Below are positions 10,723 to 19,756 of a stretch of DNA of 64,000 nt, one piece after another. The translations under genes were made by a program, and so were the position numbers. Numbering within the stretch: the first letter of the stretch is position 1; each line of letters starts with the position of its first letter. Origin of the DNA: Janthinobacterium sp. 64 (lineage in GTDB: Bacteria; Pseudomonadota; Gammaproteobacteria; Burkholderiales; Burkholderiaceae_D). Where the stretch lies: assembly GCF_002813325.1 (NCBI RefSeq), contig NZ_PHUG01000001.1:5394001-5458000 (forward strand), written 5' to 3'. The notes beneath the pieces are model-generated. The model did not search any database, was not told where the DNA came from, and was given only the letters and a program-made list of their open reading frames with translations.

Positions 10723-13008
10723 TCATAAGCTGGCATCTCCTATCAGGTCGGCCACCGCGTCGAGCAAGGTCTCGTCGTGGAAGCTGCCTTTGGTCAGATA
10801 ATAATCGGCGCCGGCGGACAGGCCGCGCGCGCGGTCTTCCGGACGGTCCTTGTACGAGACGATCATCACCGGCAGCTTGTGCAGGTGCAGGTCCTTCTTG
10901 ATCAGCGAGACCAGCTCGATGCCGTCCATGCGCGGCATGTCCACGTCGGTGATCACCAGGTCGTATTCTCCGCTGCGCACCACGTTCCAGCCGTCGATGC
11001 CGTCGATGGCCACGTCGACGTCGAAGCCGCGCGCCAGCAGCAGCTTGCGCTCCATTTCGCGCACCGTCAGCGAATCGTCGACGACGAGGATGCGCTTGGC
11101 GCGGCGCTGCTGCGCGTGGCCGGCCTGCGCCAGCTGGTGCAGGCCGCCCTCGTGCAGCAGCTTGTCGATCGACAGCAGCAAATCGGGCACGTCGAGGATC
11201 AGCACCGGCTCGCCGTCGTCGAGCAGGGCGGCGGCGGAAATGTCGCGCATCTTGCCGAAGATCGGGTCGATGGCCTGCACCGCCAGGCTTTGCTCGCCGC
11301 GGATGGTGTCGACCACCAGCGCATAGCTCTGCTTGCCGCGCCCGATCACCACCACCGGCAAATCGTCGGCGCTGCCGGGCGTTTCGCCCAGCTCCAGCAC
11401 CTGCGCCGCCGACACCAGGCCCAGATGCTCGCCCTTGAGTTCAAAGAACTGCTTGTTTTCCAGGGTATGGATGGCCGCTTGCGGCACGCGCACCACGCTT
11501 TCCACCTTGACGATGGGGATGGCGTAGGCTTCGCCCTGGATGTCGATCACCAGCGCGCGCACGATCGACTGCGTCAGCGGCAGGGTAATCAGGGCGCGAA
11601 AACCCCGTCCCGGCTCCGATTCCAGGCGCACCGTGCCGTTTTGCTGGCGTATCGTCTCGTGCACGATATCGAGGCCCACGCCGCGTCCGGACAACTGGTT
11701 GGCTGTCGCTTTCAGGCTGAAGGCGGGCAGGAACAAAAATTCCAGCAGCTCGCCCGGCGACAGCGCGGCGGCCATGGCGGGGCTGGCCATCTTGCGCTCG
11801 ATGACGCACTGGCGGATTTTCTCCAGGTCGACGCCGCGCCCGTCGTCGCTGATCTCGATGCTCAGCATGCCGGCGCGGTGGCGCGCTTCCATGCGTATCG
11901 TGCCCATTGCTGCCTTGCCGGCGTCGATGCGTTCGTACGGGCCTTCCATGCCATGGTCGATGGCATTCCTGAGCATGTGGTTCAGCGGGCTTTCGATCTT
12001 CGCCAGGATGTCGCGGTCGACCAGCGTGTCTTCGCCGTCGATCTCCAGCTGCACTTCCTTGCCCAGGCTGCGCGCCAGGTCGCGCACCATGCGCGGGAAC
12101 GCGTGGATGCCGTCGCGGAAAGGGCGCATGCGCAGGGCCAGCACTTCGTCGACCATGCCTTGCGAGACGGCCAGCAAACGCCGTTCATAGGTTTCGATGT
12201 CGGCGATGTGCTCGAGCATGAACTGCTTCAGGGGCTGCGTCTTGTGCAGCGCCAGCAGCGACTTTTCCATCAGGCCCGGGTCGCCCGAGCGGGCAATGGC
12301 CTCATGCAGGTGTTCGATGGCGGAAAACAGGCTGCTCTGGTTGCGCTTGAAGCGCTGCAGCGCGCCGATGAACGGGTGCATCTGGTGCGCATTGATGCGT
12401 GATTCGCTGGCCAGCGACAGCAGTTTGTCGAAGTTCTGCGCCGGGGCCTTGGCTGGTGCGCCTGCACGCGGCGCGGTAGCGGCAGCCGGTTCTTCGCCGG
12501 TCAGGCCGCTGGCCACGGGAGCCTGCGCATCGTCCGCTTCCGGCGGCGCCGGTGCCGGGACAGGCGCCGAGGGCAGGGCCGGTAGCTCCGGCAGCTCGGC
12601 GATGCCGGCGATGGCGTTCAGGGTCTGGTCGATCTGCGCCGCATTCGCGGCCAGCCACGCTTCGGCGCCCGCATCGTCGAGGCGCGACAGCTGCACGATC
12701 AGGTCGACGCCCGACAGCAGCACGTCGACCCGCTCCGGCGTGAGTTTCAAGCGGCCATGCTGGGCGGCGACAAAGCTGTCTTCCATGCCGTGCGCCAGTT
12801 GCACCACCACTTGCAGGCCGACGATGGCGGCGGCGCCCTTGATCGAGTGCGCCGCGCGCATCATCGATTCGACGGCGGCCGCGTCGCCTGCATGGCGCTC
12901 CATGGCCAGCAAGCCATCGGTGAGAATCTGGGTCTGGCTGTCCGCCTCCATGCGGAACAGGTCCAGCATGGAAAAGGCACTCAGGTCGCCGTGCTGGTCC
13001 TGGCTCAT
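10723..13008 (-). CDS. wspE: Hybrid CheA-type histidine kinase WspE
   Basis: 761 residues with domains in order: Hpt (His54 in RAAHSIKGAAA), a Pro/Ala-rich linker (about 145-190), dimerisation and histidine-kinase ATPase (MLRNAIDHGME, DDGRGVD, GRGVGLDIV), a CheW-like domain, and a C-terminal receiver (about 640-757, Asp688 in VITDVDMP, Lys740). It phosphorylates WspR and WspF in response to WspA. The start overlaps the wspD stop by four bases, indicating translational coupling. Domain order and length match Pseudomonas WspE. Confidence 0.96.
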   Translation of the reverse strand: MSQDQHGDLSAFSMLDLFRMEADSQTQILTDGLLAMERHAGDAAAVESMMRAAHSIKGAAAIVGLQVVVQLAHGMEDSFVAAQHGRLKLTPERVDVLLSGVDLIVQLSRLDDAGAEAWLAANAAQIDQTLNAIAGIAELPELPALPSAPVPAPAPPEADDAQAPVASGLTGEEPAAATAPRAGAPAKAPAQNFDKLLSLASESRINAHQMHPFIGALQRFKRNQSSLFSAIEHLHEAIARSGDPGLMEKSLLALHKTQPLKQFMLEHIADIETYERRLLAVSQGMVDEVLALRMRPFRDGIHAFPRMVRDLARSLGKEVQLEIDGEDTLVDRDILAKIESPLNHMLRNAIDHGMEGPYERIDAGKAAMGTIRMEARHRAGMLSIEISDDGRGVDLEKIRQCVIERKMASPAMAAALSPGELLEFLFLPAFSLKATANQLSGRGVGLDIVHETIRQQNGTVRLESEPGRGFRALITLPLTQSIVRALVIDIQGEAYAIPIVKVESVVRVPQAAIHTLENKQFFELKGEHLGLVSAAQVLELGETPGSADDLPVVVIGRGKQSYALVVDTIRGEQSLAVQAIDPIFGKMRDISAAALLDDGEPVLILDVPDLLLSIDKLLHEGGLHQLAQAGHAQQRRAKRILVVDDSLTVREMERKLLLARGFDVDVAIDGIDGWNVVRSGEYDLVITDVDMPRMDGIELVSLIKKDLHLHKLPVMIVSYKDRPEDRARGLSAGADYYLTKGSFHDETLLDAVADLIGDASL

Positions 13009-13691
13009 CGTAATAGTCTCGCAAGTTGAAAGCCGATCAGCGCCGTGTCCAGGCAGCCGATGCGCATGTCGCCCTCGGTGATGACACCGGACAGATAGCG
13101 CGACAGGCCTTTGTTGATGGTGGCAGCCGGCGTTTGCACGCCGCTAGAGGCGTAGCGCACGATGCCGTGCAGGTCGGCCACGGGCAGGGCGTAGGCTTGC
13201 TCTTCCCAGCGCATCAGCAGCAGGCGCGCAAAGGTGTGGCGGCCGCGGGCCGCGGGCGCACCCTGTTCGTCGATGCCCAGCAAACTGGCCAGCGACATGC
13301 ACGGATACAGCTTGCCGCCGATATTGACGATGCCCGCCAGGCCGCGCCCGCCGCGGTGCGGCAGCACGTGCGGCTTGGCCTGCGGCGCGACGGCGTCAAA
13401 CACGCGCGTGGGCAGCGCCAGCCATTCGCGGCCGATGCGAAACACCAGCGCGGAACTGTCGCGCACTTCGCCGCCCGCATCGTTCTGGCGGAAGTGGCTG
13501 GCCCAGTCGCGCTGGTAGTGTGCGTCCACGGGCCGCTGCAGATTGCGCTGGGCGGCGCCCGCATACACGTCGCAGTTACGGCAATGGACGTTGGCTGGCA
13601 GCCTGGGGCAGCTCTGGTCGCCGACCACGCCGATATGGTTCCAGCAATCGTCGATGGTGGCGGGGGACTCCGTGGCGATGAAGTTGGTCAT
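13005..13691 (-). CDS. wspD: CheW-like adaptor WspD with N-terminal cysteine motif
   Basis: 228 residues. The CheW domain spans about 75-225 (LVFRIGREWLALPTRVFDAV, GIVNIGGKLYPCMSLASLLG). The N-terminal 50 residues are not CheW-like and hold CWNHIGVVGDQSC followed by HCRNCDVY, four cysteines that look like a metal or redox site. WspD couples the WspA receptor to WspE; the operon has a second CheW (WspB). It starts nine bases after the wspC stop and overlaps wspE by four bases. Confidence 0.93.
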   Translation of the reverse strand: MTNFIATESPATIDDCWNHIGVVGDQSCPRLPANVHCRNCDVYAGAAQRNLQRPVDAHYQRDWASHFRQNDAGGEVRDSSALVFRIGREWLALPTRVFDAVAPQAKPHVLPHRGGRGLAGIVNIGGKLYPCMSLASLLGIDEQGAPAARGRHTFARLLLMRWEEQAYALPVADLHGIVRYASSGVQTPAATINKGLSRYLSGVITEGDMRIGCLDTALIGFQLARLLR

Positions 13692-13700
13692 GCTTGCCCC

Positions 13701-14936
13701 TTAGTTGGATGCCTGGCGGCGCTGGTAGATGCGCGCCGCGCGCGCCTTCAGGGTGGCGGCGGCCGTGTGGTTGCCATTGCGTTCGGCCAGCAGCGACAGG
13801 TGGCACAGCGCCTCGTAATGGTCGGGTTGCAAATAGATGCAGCGGCGCCAGTAGTCGTCGGCCAGGTCCATCTTGCCGGCCAGTTCATTGATGATACCCA
13901 GCATGAAATACGCTTCGGCCGCCTCGGGCACGCGGGCCAGGTGGGCGTGGCATTTTTCACCCGCCTCGCGCAGCTGGCCGCGGTCGGCCAGCCGGCGCGC
14001 TTCGGCCAGCAGATCCGCAGGCGGCTGCGGCGGCTGCACCGGCACGGGGCGCGGACGCGCCGCCGGTGCAGGGGCGGCGCGGGCCGGCGCGGGCCGTGGC
14101 GCGGGCGGCACGCTGCGCAGCGTGCGCGTCGGCGGCGGCAAGGCGGCCACCTGGATCACGGCGGCCGGTGGCGTTGCTTCCTTTTTCAGCGCGAAGGCCT
14201 GGCGGAACTGCAGCGGTGCAAAGCCGTTCTGGCAAAACGACGGCACTTCCGCATAGCCTGCCAGCAGCATGCCGTCGTCGGCCAGCAATGCGGACAGGTT
14301 GGCGATGGCGGCGCGCGTGGTCGGCTTGTCGAAATAAATCAGCAGGTTGCGGCAAAAGATGACGTCGTAATGGCGGCTGTAGGTGGCCGTATCGAACTGC
14401 AGCAGGTTGCCCTGCCTGAAGGTGACTTGTTCGCGCAAGGAGTCGATGATGCGGTAGGCGTCATCGGCCACGTGCGTGAAATAGCGTTCGCGGAAGGCCA
14501 CGTCCTGCGCGCGGAAGGCGTTGCGGCCGTAGATTCCCGCCTGCGCCCGTTCGATGCAGCCGGGACTGAGGTCATACGCGTCGATGCTGAAGGCCTGCTT
14601 CGGCATGGCGCCGTCGCGCAGCGCCATGGCCATCGAATACGGTTCTTCGCCGCCCGCGCACGGGATCGACAGGATGCGCGTGGCGCGCCCGCGCGCCCAG
14701 CGTTCCTGCACCAGTTCGACGGTGGCGTAGAACGCCTGCGGGTCGCGGAACAGCCACGATTCCGGCACCACCACCAGTTCGATTAGCTGCGTCATTTCGG
14801 CCGGCGTGAGCGCCTGCAGATAGGCTGCACTATCGGCAAAGCCCGTTTGCTCCATGCGCTGGCCCACGGCCCGCTCGGCCACGGCTTTGGAGACGGACAG
14901 GCCGGTCGCGCGGCGCAGCAGGGCTTGTGCCGTCAT
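13701..14936 (-). CDS. wspC: CheR-type methyltransferase with TPR domain, WspC
   Basis: 411 residues. The N-terminal CheR helical and SAM-dependent methyltransferase domains (about 1-270) show VVVPESWLFRD, ILSIPCAGGEEPYSMAMAL and YDVIFCRNLLIYFD. A long Pro/Ala/Arg linker (about 275-325) leads to a tetratricopeptide region (about 330-400, AYFMLGIINELAGKMDLADDYWRRCIYLQPDHYEAL). It methylates glutamates on WspA. Start ATG overlaps the wspB stop by four bases. Matches Pseudomonas WspC, which also has a C-terminal TPR. Confidence 0.95.
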   Translation of the reverse strand: MTAQALLRRATGLSVSKAVAERAVGQRMEQTGFADSAAYLQALTPAEMTQLIELVVVPESWLFRDPQAFYATVELVQERWARGRATRILSIPCAGGEEPYSMAMALRDGAMPKQAFSIDAYDLSPGCIERAQAGIYGRNAFRAQDVAFRERYFTHVADDAYRIIDSLREQVTFRQGNLLQFDTATYSRHYDVIFCRNLLIYFDKPTTRAAIANLSALLADDGMLLAGYAEVPSFCQNGFAPLQFRQAFALKKEATPPAAVIQVAALPPPTRTLRSVPPAPRPAPARAAPAPAARPRPVPVQPPQPPADLLAEARRLADRGQLREAGEKCHAHLARVPEAAEAYFMLGIINELAGKMDLADDYWRRCIYLQPDHYEALCHLSLLAERNGNHTAAATLKARAARIYQRRQASN

Positions 14937-15388
14937 TGCGCGCTCGCGTCTTGAAACAGCAGCGCACGCACGTCGGGCGGCAGCAAGTGTGCCAGTTCGA
15001 CCAGCTGCACGATGCCGTCGGCGTCGCTGGCCACCTGGCCCAGGAATGGCGCCGTCGCCACGCCGCTGTCTTCAAGCCCTTGCGGGTCGATGTCGGCGAT
15101 GCCGCGCACCTGCGAGGCCATCAAGCCCAGCGCATGCGTGGCGCCGCCAGGCGCGCGGTAGTCGACGATGACGATGCGCGTGTCGAACTGCGCGGCGGCA
15201 GCCGGCAGCCCGGCCAGGCGCGACAGGTCGATCACGGGCACGGGCGTGCCGTGCAAGTCCATCAGGCCGGCCACATAGTCTGGCGTGAGCGGCAACTGTT
15301 TCAGCTCCAGCAGCGGCAAGACGCGCACGATGCGGGCCAGGGGCAGGCCATAGCGGTCGCGTCCGATGTGAAAGAGCAGTACTTTCAT
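14933..15388 (-). CDS. wspB: CheW-like adaptor WspB
   Basis: 151-residue single-domain CheW protein: MKVLLFHIGRDRYGLPLARIVRVLPL at the start, then YVAGLMDLHGTPVPVIDLSRLAG, then LGLMASQVRGIADID. It bridges WspA and WspE. The start at 15388 is four bases after the wspA stop and gives a standard CheW N-terminus; the longer open frame overlaps wspA. It overlaps wspC by four bases. Confidence 0.93.
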   Translation of the reverse strand: MKVLLFHIGRDRYGLPLARIVRVLPLLELKQLPLTPDYVAGLMDLHGTPVPVIDLSRLAGLPAAAAQFDTRIVIVDYRAPGGATHALGLMASQVRGIADIDPQGLEDSGVATAPFLGQVASDADGIVQLVELAHLLPPDVRALLFQDASAQ

Positions 15389-15392
15389 GGGA

Positions 15393-17204
15393 TCAGATGG
15401 TGACGGCGAAGGACGACACGCTCGACTGCAGGTCGCCGGCCGCATATTGCAGCTGGTGCACCGCCTCGCTGGTGGCTTTCAAGGATTCCACCGTTTGCTG
15501 GGTGGCGTCGTTGAGCTGCATCATGGTATCGGAAATTTGCGAGGCGCCTATCGCTTGCGACTGCATGCCTTGCAGCACGGCATCAAATTGCGGCGTGAGC
15601 TTTTGCACCTGGTCCATCACGGATGACAGCTGCTCGGCCACTTGCCGCACTTCGCCCACGCTGCGGCGAATTTCCTCGGAAAATTTATCCATGCCCATCA
15701 CGCTGGCCGACACGGCCGACTGCATTTCCTTGAGCATTTGCTCGATATCCCAGGTGGAAACAGAGGTCTGGTCGGCCAGGCGGCGAATTTCAGTTGCCAC
15801 CACGGAGAAGCCGCGGCCCGCTTCGCCAGCCTTTTCCGCCTCGATGGCGGCGTTCAGCGACAGGATGTTGGTCTGGTCGGCCACCTTGGTGATGGTGATC
15901 AGCACGCTATTGATATTGCTGGCCTTTTCCGACAGGGCGGCCAGCTTGGCGTTGATCGAATCGGTGGCCGAGACCATGTGCTGCATGGTCGAATCCATGC
16001 GTTTGAGGTTGTTTTGCGCTTCGGCCGTGGCATTCGTCGTGTAGTCGGCCACGGCGGTCGCGTCTTCCATGGTTTTGAGCAACTGACTCGTGTTGGCCGA
16101 GATTTCCTTGGTGGTGCTGAGGATTTCCACGCTGGTTTGCGCCTGCTCGATGCCGGTCGCTTCCTGCTGGCGCGCCGAGGCGGCGATTTCCGTGGCCGAC
16201 GTCGTGACCTGGATGCCGGCCTTTTGCACATTGTTGAGCAGGCTGCGCAGGTTCTCGAACATCTTCGCCAGGCCGTTGCCCAGCTGGCCGATGGCGTCGC
16301 TGCCCGTGATGCTGACCTTGCCCGTCAGGTCGCCCGAGGCCGCTTTTGAGACCACTTCCAGCAGGGAATCGACCTTGGCCCGCAAGCTATTCGTGGCGGC
16401 CAGTTCATTGGCCTGGTTGTCCTGGATGGTTTGCGCCATGCGGTTGAATTCTTCCGTCACCTTGCCCAGCTCGTCGCGCGAGAGGATGGCGGCGCGCGCG
16501 TTCTGCTCGCCGCCGGCGATGCGCCCGACGGCATCGGTCAGGTTGTTCAGCGGACCGAGGATGGATCGGCCCAGCAGGTAGGAAATGCCCAGCGCCAGCA
16601 CCACGCACAGCAAGCCGCCCAGCGCCAGGGTCAGCACCATGGTTTCCTGCAATTTTGTCGTGTTGGCGGTGCGCTCGGCCAGCAAGCGGGACTCTTCGGC
16701 AGCGACTTCGTCGAGCAGCTTGTTCGCCTGTGCGACGGCGGGGTAGCCGGTCGGCGGCATGGTGCGCGCCACCGCTTCCGTGGCGCCCGGCGCATTGCCC
16801 AGCGCGCGGCGCTTCTCGATCAGCGGATTGATCCACTCCTTGACCCAGGTGCTGGTCAGCTGGTCGATCTTGCGGAAGCGTTCCGACTGCAGCTTGTTGT
16901 CGACCGTCATGGCAATGGCTTTTTGCGTGTGCTGGCTCAACACCCCCGTTTCATCGGTTTCCGGCGTCAGCGAGGCTTCGTTGCCGGTCAGGATGAAACC
17001 GCGTACTTCCACCTGGATTTGCAGGACGGAATTGTGAATCTTGTCGATCTCGACCAGCACGTCCATCGTATGTCGGTCCCATGCATTGGCTTCCGACAGG
17101 CGCGAGAAACTGTTGTAGGCCATGCCCAGCAGGATCAGGATGATGGCCACGATGGAGCCGAAGCCCAGGTACAGTTTATTCTTGATACTCAGGTCTTTGA
17201 ACAT
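15393..17204 (-). CDS. wspA: Membrane chemoreceptor WspA
   Basis: 603-residue methyl-accepting chemotaxis protein. Transmembrane helix 1 is about 11-30, the periplasmic four-helix domain about 31-189, transmembrane helix 2 about 190-211, HAMP about 212-265, and a long signalling coiled coil has its tip near 448-482 (NAAIEAEKAGEAGRGFSVVA). There is no C-terminal CheR-docking pentapeptide. In Pseudomonas WspA clusters laterally and senses surface contact. The start MFKDLSIKNKLYL at 17204 has GGAG six bases upstream; the frame continues upstream through a repeat and is not coding there. First gene of the operon. Confidence 0.95.
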   Translation of the reverse strand: MFKDLSIKNKLYLGFGSIVAIILILLGMAYNSFSRLSEANAWDRHTMDVLVEIDKIHNSVLQIQVEVRGFILTGNEASLTPETDETGVLSQHTQKAIAMTVDNKLQSERFRKIDQLTSTWVKEWINPLIEKRRALGNAPGATEAVARTMPPTGYPAVAQANKLLDEVAAEESRLLAERTANTTKLQETMVLTLALGGLLCVVLALGISYLLGRSILGPLNNLTDAVGRIAGGEQNARAAILSRDELGKVTEEFNRMAQTIQDNQANELAATNSLRAKVDSLLEVVSKAASGDLTGKVSITGSDAIGQLGNGLAKMFENLRSLLNNVQKAGIQVTTSATEIAASARQQEATGIEQAQTSVEILSTTKEISANTSQLLKTMEDATAVADYTTNATAEAQNNLKRMDSTMQHMVSATDSINAKLAALSEKASNINSVLITITKVADQTNILSLNAAIEAEKAGEAGRGFSVVATEIRRLADQTSVSTWDIEQMLKEMQSAVSASVMGMDKFSEEIRRSVGEVRQVAEQLSSVMDQVQKLTPQFDAVLQGMQSQAIGASQISDTMMQLNDATQQTVESLKATSEAVHQLQYAAGDLQSSVSSFAVTI

Positions 17205-17235
17205 GGTGGCTCCGGAAGCGGGAATTTTTCGACTA

Positions 17236-17372
17236 AGAGCGCCTAACAGAACCGTAGCGAGCGGCAGTGAGGCTCGGCGCCCCCGTTGGTCTGAGAAGCG
17301 CAGCTGTGCGAATGCACAGTGAGCATCGGAGGCCGCAAATCGCGACGCGCAGTAGGTTATGTTAGGTGCTCT
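17236..17372 (+). repeat. Structured palindromic repeat, copy 1
   Basis: A 137-base element whose ends pair over 18 bases (17236-17253 with 17355-17372, one mismatch and one G-T). Inside, CTGTGC / GCACAG closes a GAAT tetraloop, and GGTCT pairs with AGGCC around it. The segments GCGAGCGGCAGTGA, GAGAAGCGCA, GTGAGCATCG and CGCGACGCGCAG recur nearly unchanged in a second copy at 28581-28698, while the helices differ by compensating changes. This copy has an extra 13-14 bases near 17271-17285. It ends 31 bases upstream of wspA but is oriented opposite to that gene. No open reading frame and no family name that I recognise. Confidence 0.85.
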
Positions 17373-17379
17373 AAATTGC

Positions 17380-17408
17380 ACTGTAGCATTTTGCCACGGG
17401 GACAGCAA
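17380..17408 (-). promoter_or_regulatory. Candidate wsp operon promoter
   Basis: On the minus strand TTGCTG (17408-17403), a 17-base spacer and TACAGT (17385-17380) form a plausible sigma-70 promoter pointing at wspA. The predicted transcript start, about seven bases on, falls at the outer edge of the structured repeat (17372). The wsp leader would then consist almost entirely of that element. Prediction by eye only. Confidence 0.45.
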
Positions 17409-17469
17409 AACGGGGGGCAATCCAGGGGCGCGCAGGGGCGTAAATCACGGACGAGTGCGTTCCAGACGT

Positions 17470-17494
17470 AAAAAAGCCGCCCGTGGGCGGCTTT
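17470..17494 (-). terminator. argG terminator
   Basis: Read on the minus strand, AAAGCCGCCC / GGGCGGCTTT forms a ten-pair stem around a very short loop, followed by six Ts. It lies 37 bases after the argG stop and ends the argF-argG transcript before the wsp promoter region. Confidence 0.88.
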
Positions 17495-17530
17495 CGGCTG
17501 GCGCGGGAGGGGTTGCCTCCCGGCAGCGGA

Positions 17531-18766
17531 TTACTTCTGGCCGCGCTTTTCGCGGGCGATGGCGGCGATGCGCATGCGCAAGGCGTTCAGCTTGATGAAG
17601 CCGCCGGCGTCGGCCTGGTTGTAGGCGCCGCCGTCTTCGTCGAAGGTGGCGATGTTCATGTCGAACAGCGAATCGGTCTTCGAATCGCGCGAGACGACGA
17701 TGACATTGCCCTTGTACAGCTTGATGCGTACCCAGCCGTTCACGGTTTCCTGCGTGTGGTCGATCAGGGTTTGCAGGGCGACGCGCTCAGGCGCCCACCA
17801 GTAGCCGTTGTAGATCATCGACGCGTAGCGCGGCATCAGGTCATCTTTCAGGTGGGCCACTTCGCGGTCCAGCGTGATCGATTCGATGGCGCGGTGGGCT
17901 TTCAACATGATGGTGCCGCCCGGGGTTTCATAGCAGCCGCGCGATTTCATGCCGACGTAGCGGTTTTCCACCAGGTCCAGGCGTCCCACGCCATGCTTGC
18001 CACCCACTTTGTTCAGTTCGGCCAGCACGGTGGCAGGCGACATGCGCACGCCGTTGATGGCGACGATATCGCCTTTTTCGTATTCGATGTCCAGGTACTC
18101 GGCTTCGTCTGGCGCCTTTTCAGGGCTGACGGTCCAGCGCCACATGGTTTCTTCCGCTTCGGCGCTCGGGTTTTCCAGGTGGCGGCCTTCAAAGCTGATG
18201 TGCAGCAAGTTGGCGTCCATCGAGTACGGCGCGCCGCCGTTCTTGTGCTTCATGTCGATGTCGATGCCGGCGTCTTCCGCGTACTTCAGCAGTTTTTCGC
18301 GCGACAGCAGGTCCCACTCGCGCCATGGGGCGATGATTTTCACGCCAGGTTTGAGCGCGTAGGCGCCCAGTTCGAAACGCACCTGGTCGTTGCCCTTGCC
18401 GGTCGCGCCGTGCGAGATGGCGTCGGCGCCGGTGGCGTTGGCGATTTCGATCAGGCGCTTGGCGATCAGCGGACGGGCGATCGAGGTGCCCAGCAGGTAT
18501 TCGCCTTCGTACACGGTGTTGGCGCGGAACATCGGGAAGACGAAATCGCGCACGAATTCTTCGCGCACGTCTTCGATATGGATGTTTTCCGGCTTGATGC
18601 CGAACTTGATGGCCTTGGCGCGCGCCGGTTCCAGTTCTTCACCCTGGCCCAGGTCGGCCGTGAAGGTGACGATTTCGCACTGGTAGTTATCTTGCAGCCA
18701 TTTCAGGATGACGGAGGTGTCGAGTCCGCCGGAATAGGCCAGGACTACTTTTTTAATGTCGCTCAT
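17531..18766 (-). CDS. argG: Argininosuccinate synthase
   Basis: 411-residue cytosolic enzyme joining citrulline and aspartate with ATP to make argininosuccinate. The ATP pyrophosphatase loop AYSGGLDTS is at 10-18, and [15 protein letters not shown] and [13 protein letters not shown] are standard family blocks. Length is normal. It is the second gene after argF, 69 bases downstream on the same strand, and is probably co-transcribed with it. Confidence 0.98.
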   Translation of the reverse strand: MSDIKKVVLAYSGGLDTSVILKWLQDNYQCEIVTFTADLGQGEELEPARAKAIKFGIKPENIHIEDVREEFVRDFVFPMFRANTVYEGEYLLGTSIARPLIAKRLIEIANATGADAISHGATGKGNDQVRFELGAYALKPGVKIIAPWREWDLLSREKLLKYAEDAGIDIDMKHKNGGAPYSMDANLLHISFEGRHLENPSAEAEETMWRWTVSPEKAPDEAEYLDIEYEKGDIVAINGVRMSPATVLAELNKVGGKHGVGRLDLVENRYVGMKSRGCYETPGGTIMLKAHRAIESITLDREVAHLKDDLMPRYASMIYNGYWWAPERVALQTLIDHTQETVNGWVRIKLYKGNVIVVSRDSKTDSLFDMNIATFDEDGGAYNQADAGGFIKLNALRMRIAAIAREKRGQK

Positions 18767-18835
18767 ATTGCTTCCAGTTGTCGTTGTCGATGTATGTGAT
18801 GCGATGCTGCCGGGAGTTCTGCAATTCCAGGCGAG

Positions 18836-19756
18836 TTATTGGATTTTACCGAGTAACAGGTATTCGATCAGCGCTTTTTGCACGTGCAGGCGGTTTTCCG
18901 CCTCGTCCCACACCACCGATTGCGGGCCGTCGATCACTTCGGCGGCCACTTCCTCGCCGCGGTGGGCGGGCAGGCAGTGCATGAACAGGGCGTCGGGCGC
19001 GGCGCGGGCCATCTTCGCGCCATCGACGATCCAGCCGTCGAAGGCGGCAATGCGGGCCGCGTTTTCCGCTTCGTAGCCCATGCTGGTCCACACGTCCGTG
19101 TTGACCAGGTGCGCGCCCTCGCAGGCGTCCGATGGGTTGGCGAAGAAGGTGTAGCGCTCGGTCTTGACTTGCGCCAGGTCGATGTCGTAGCCCTGCGGCG
19201 TCGATACGTTGACGTGGAAGCCGAACACTTCGGCCGCCTGCAGCCACGAGTACAGCATGTTGTTGGCGTCGCCGATCCAGGCGACGACCTTGCCGGCGAT
19301 CGAGCCGCGGTGTTCGATGTAGGTGAAGATGTCGGCAAACACTTGGCACGGGTGGTGTTCATTGGTCAGTCCATTGATCACCGGCACGCGCGAATTGGCG
19401 GCGAAACGCTCGATGATCTCCTGGCCAAACGTGCGCACCATGATGATGTCGCACATGCGCGACATGACCTGGCCCGCGTCTTCCACCGGCTCGCCGCGGC
19501 CCAATTGGGAATCGCGCGTGTTCAGGTAGATGGCCGCGCCGCCCAGCTGGTGCATGCCCGCTTCGAACGACAATCGCGTGCGGGTGGAGTTCTTTTCAAA
19601 GACCATCACCAGGGTGCGGTCGATCAGTGGATGGTAGATTTCGTAATTCTTGAACTTGCGCTTGATCAGATGGGCGCGTTCGATCACATATTCATACTCT
19701 TCCAACGTGAAATCGGAGAACTGGAGGTAGTGCCTGATCGGTTTTTTTGTCGACAT
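18836..19756 (-). CDS. argF: Ornithine carbamoyltransferase
   Basis: 306-residue anabolic enzyme converting ornithine and carbamoyl phosphate to citrulline. The carbamoyl-phosphate loop STRTR is in EKNSTRTRLSFE; HHPCQ, DANNML, the ornithine-binding WTSMG, and HCLPAHRGEE are all present. The start MSTKKPIRHYLQ at 19756 is preferred to an upstream in-frame codon three residues earlier. With argG downstream it supplies two consecutive steps of arginine synthesis. Confidence 0.97.
   Translation of the reverse strand: MSTKKPIRHYLQFSDFTLEEYEYVIERAHLIKRKFKNYEIYHPLIDRTLVMVFEKNSTRTRLSFEAGMHQLGGAAIYLNTRDSQLGRGEPVEDAGQVMSRMCDIIMVRTFGQEIIERFAANSRVPVINGLTNEHHPCQVFADIFTYIEHRGSIAGKVVAWIGDANNMLYSWLQAAEVFGFHVNVSTPQGYDIDLAQVKTERYTFFANPSDACEGAHLVNTDVWTSMGYEAENAARIAAFDGWIVDGAKMARAAPDALFMHCLPAHRGEEVAAEVIDGPQSVVWDEAENRLHVQKALIEYLLLGKIQ

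Noticed and set aside
10777..12402. 541-codon plus-strand open frame inside wspE
   Set aside because: Complementary to conserved CheA-type kinase codons; no ribosome site or domain.
17241..17367. Integron attC site (GCCTAAC ... GTTAGGT ends of repeat copy 1)
   Set aside because: The ends fit the RYYYAAC / GTTRRRY rule, but the homologous copy 2 has GCCTGGG ... CCCTGGC at the same place. No integrase or cassette array is present, so the match is probably chance.
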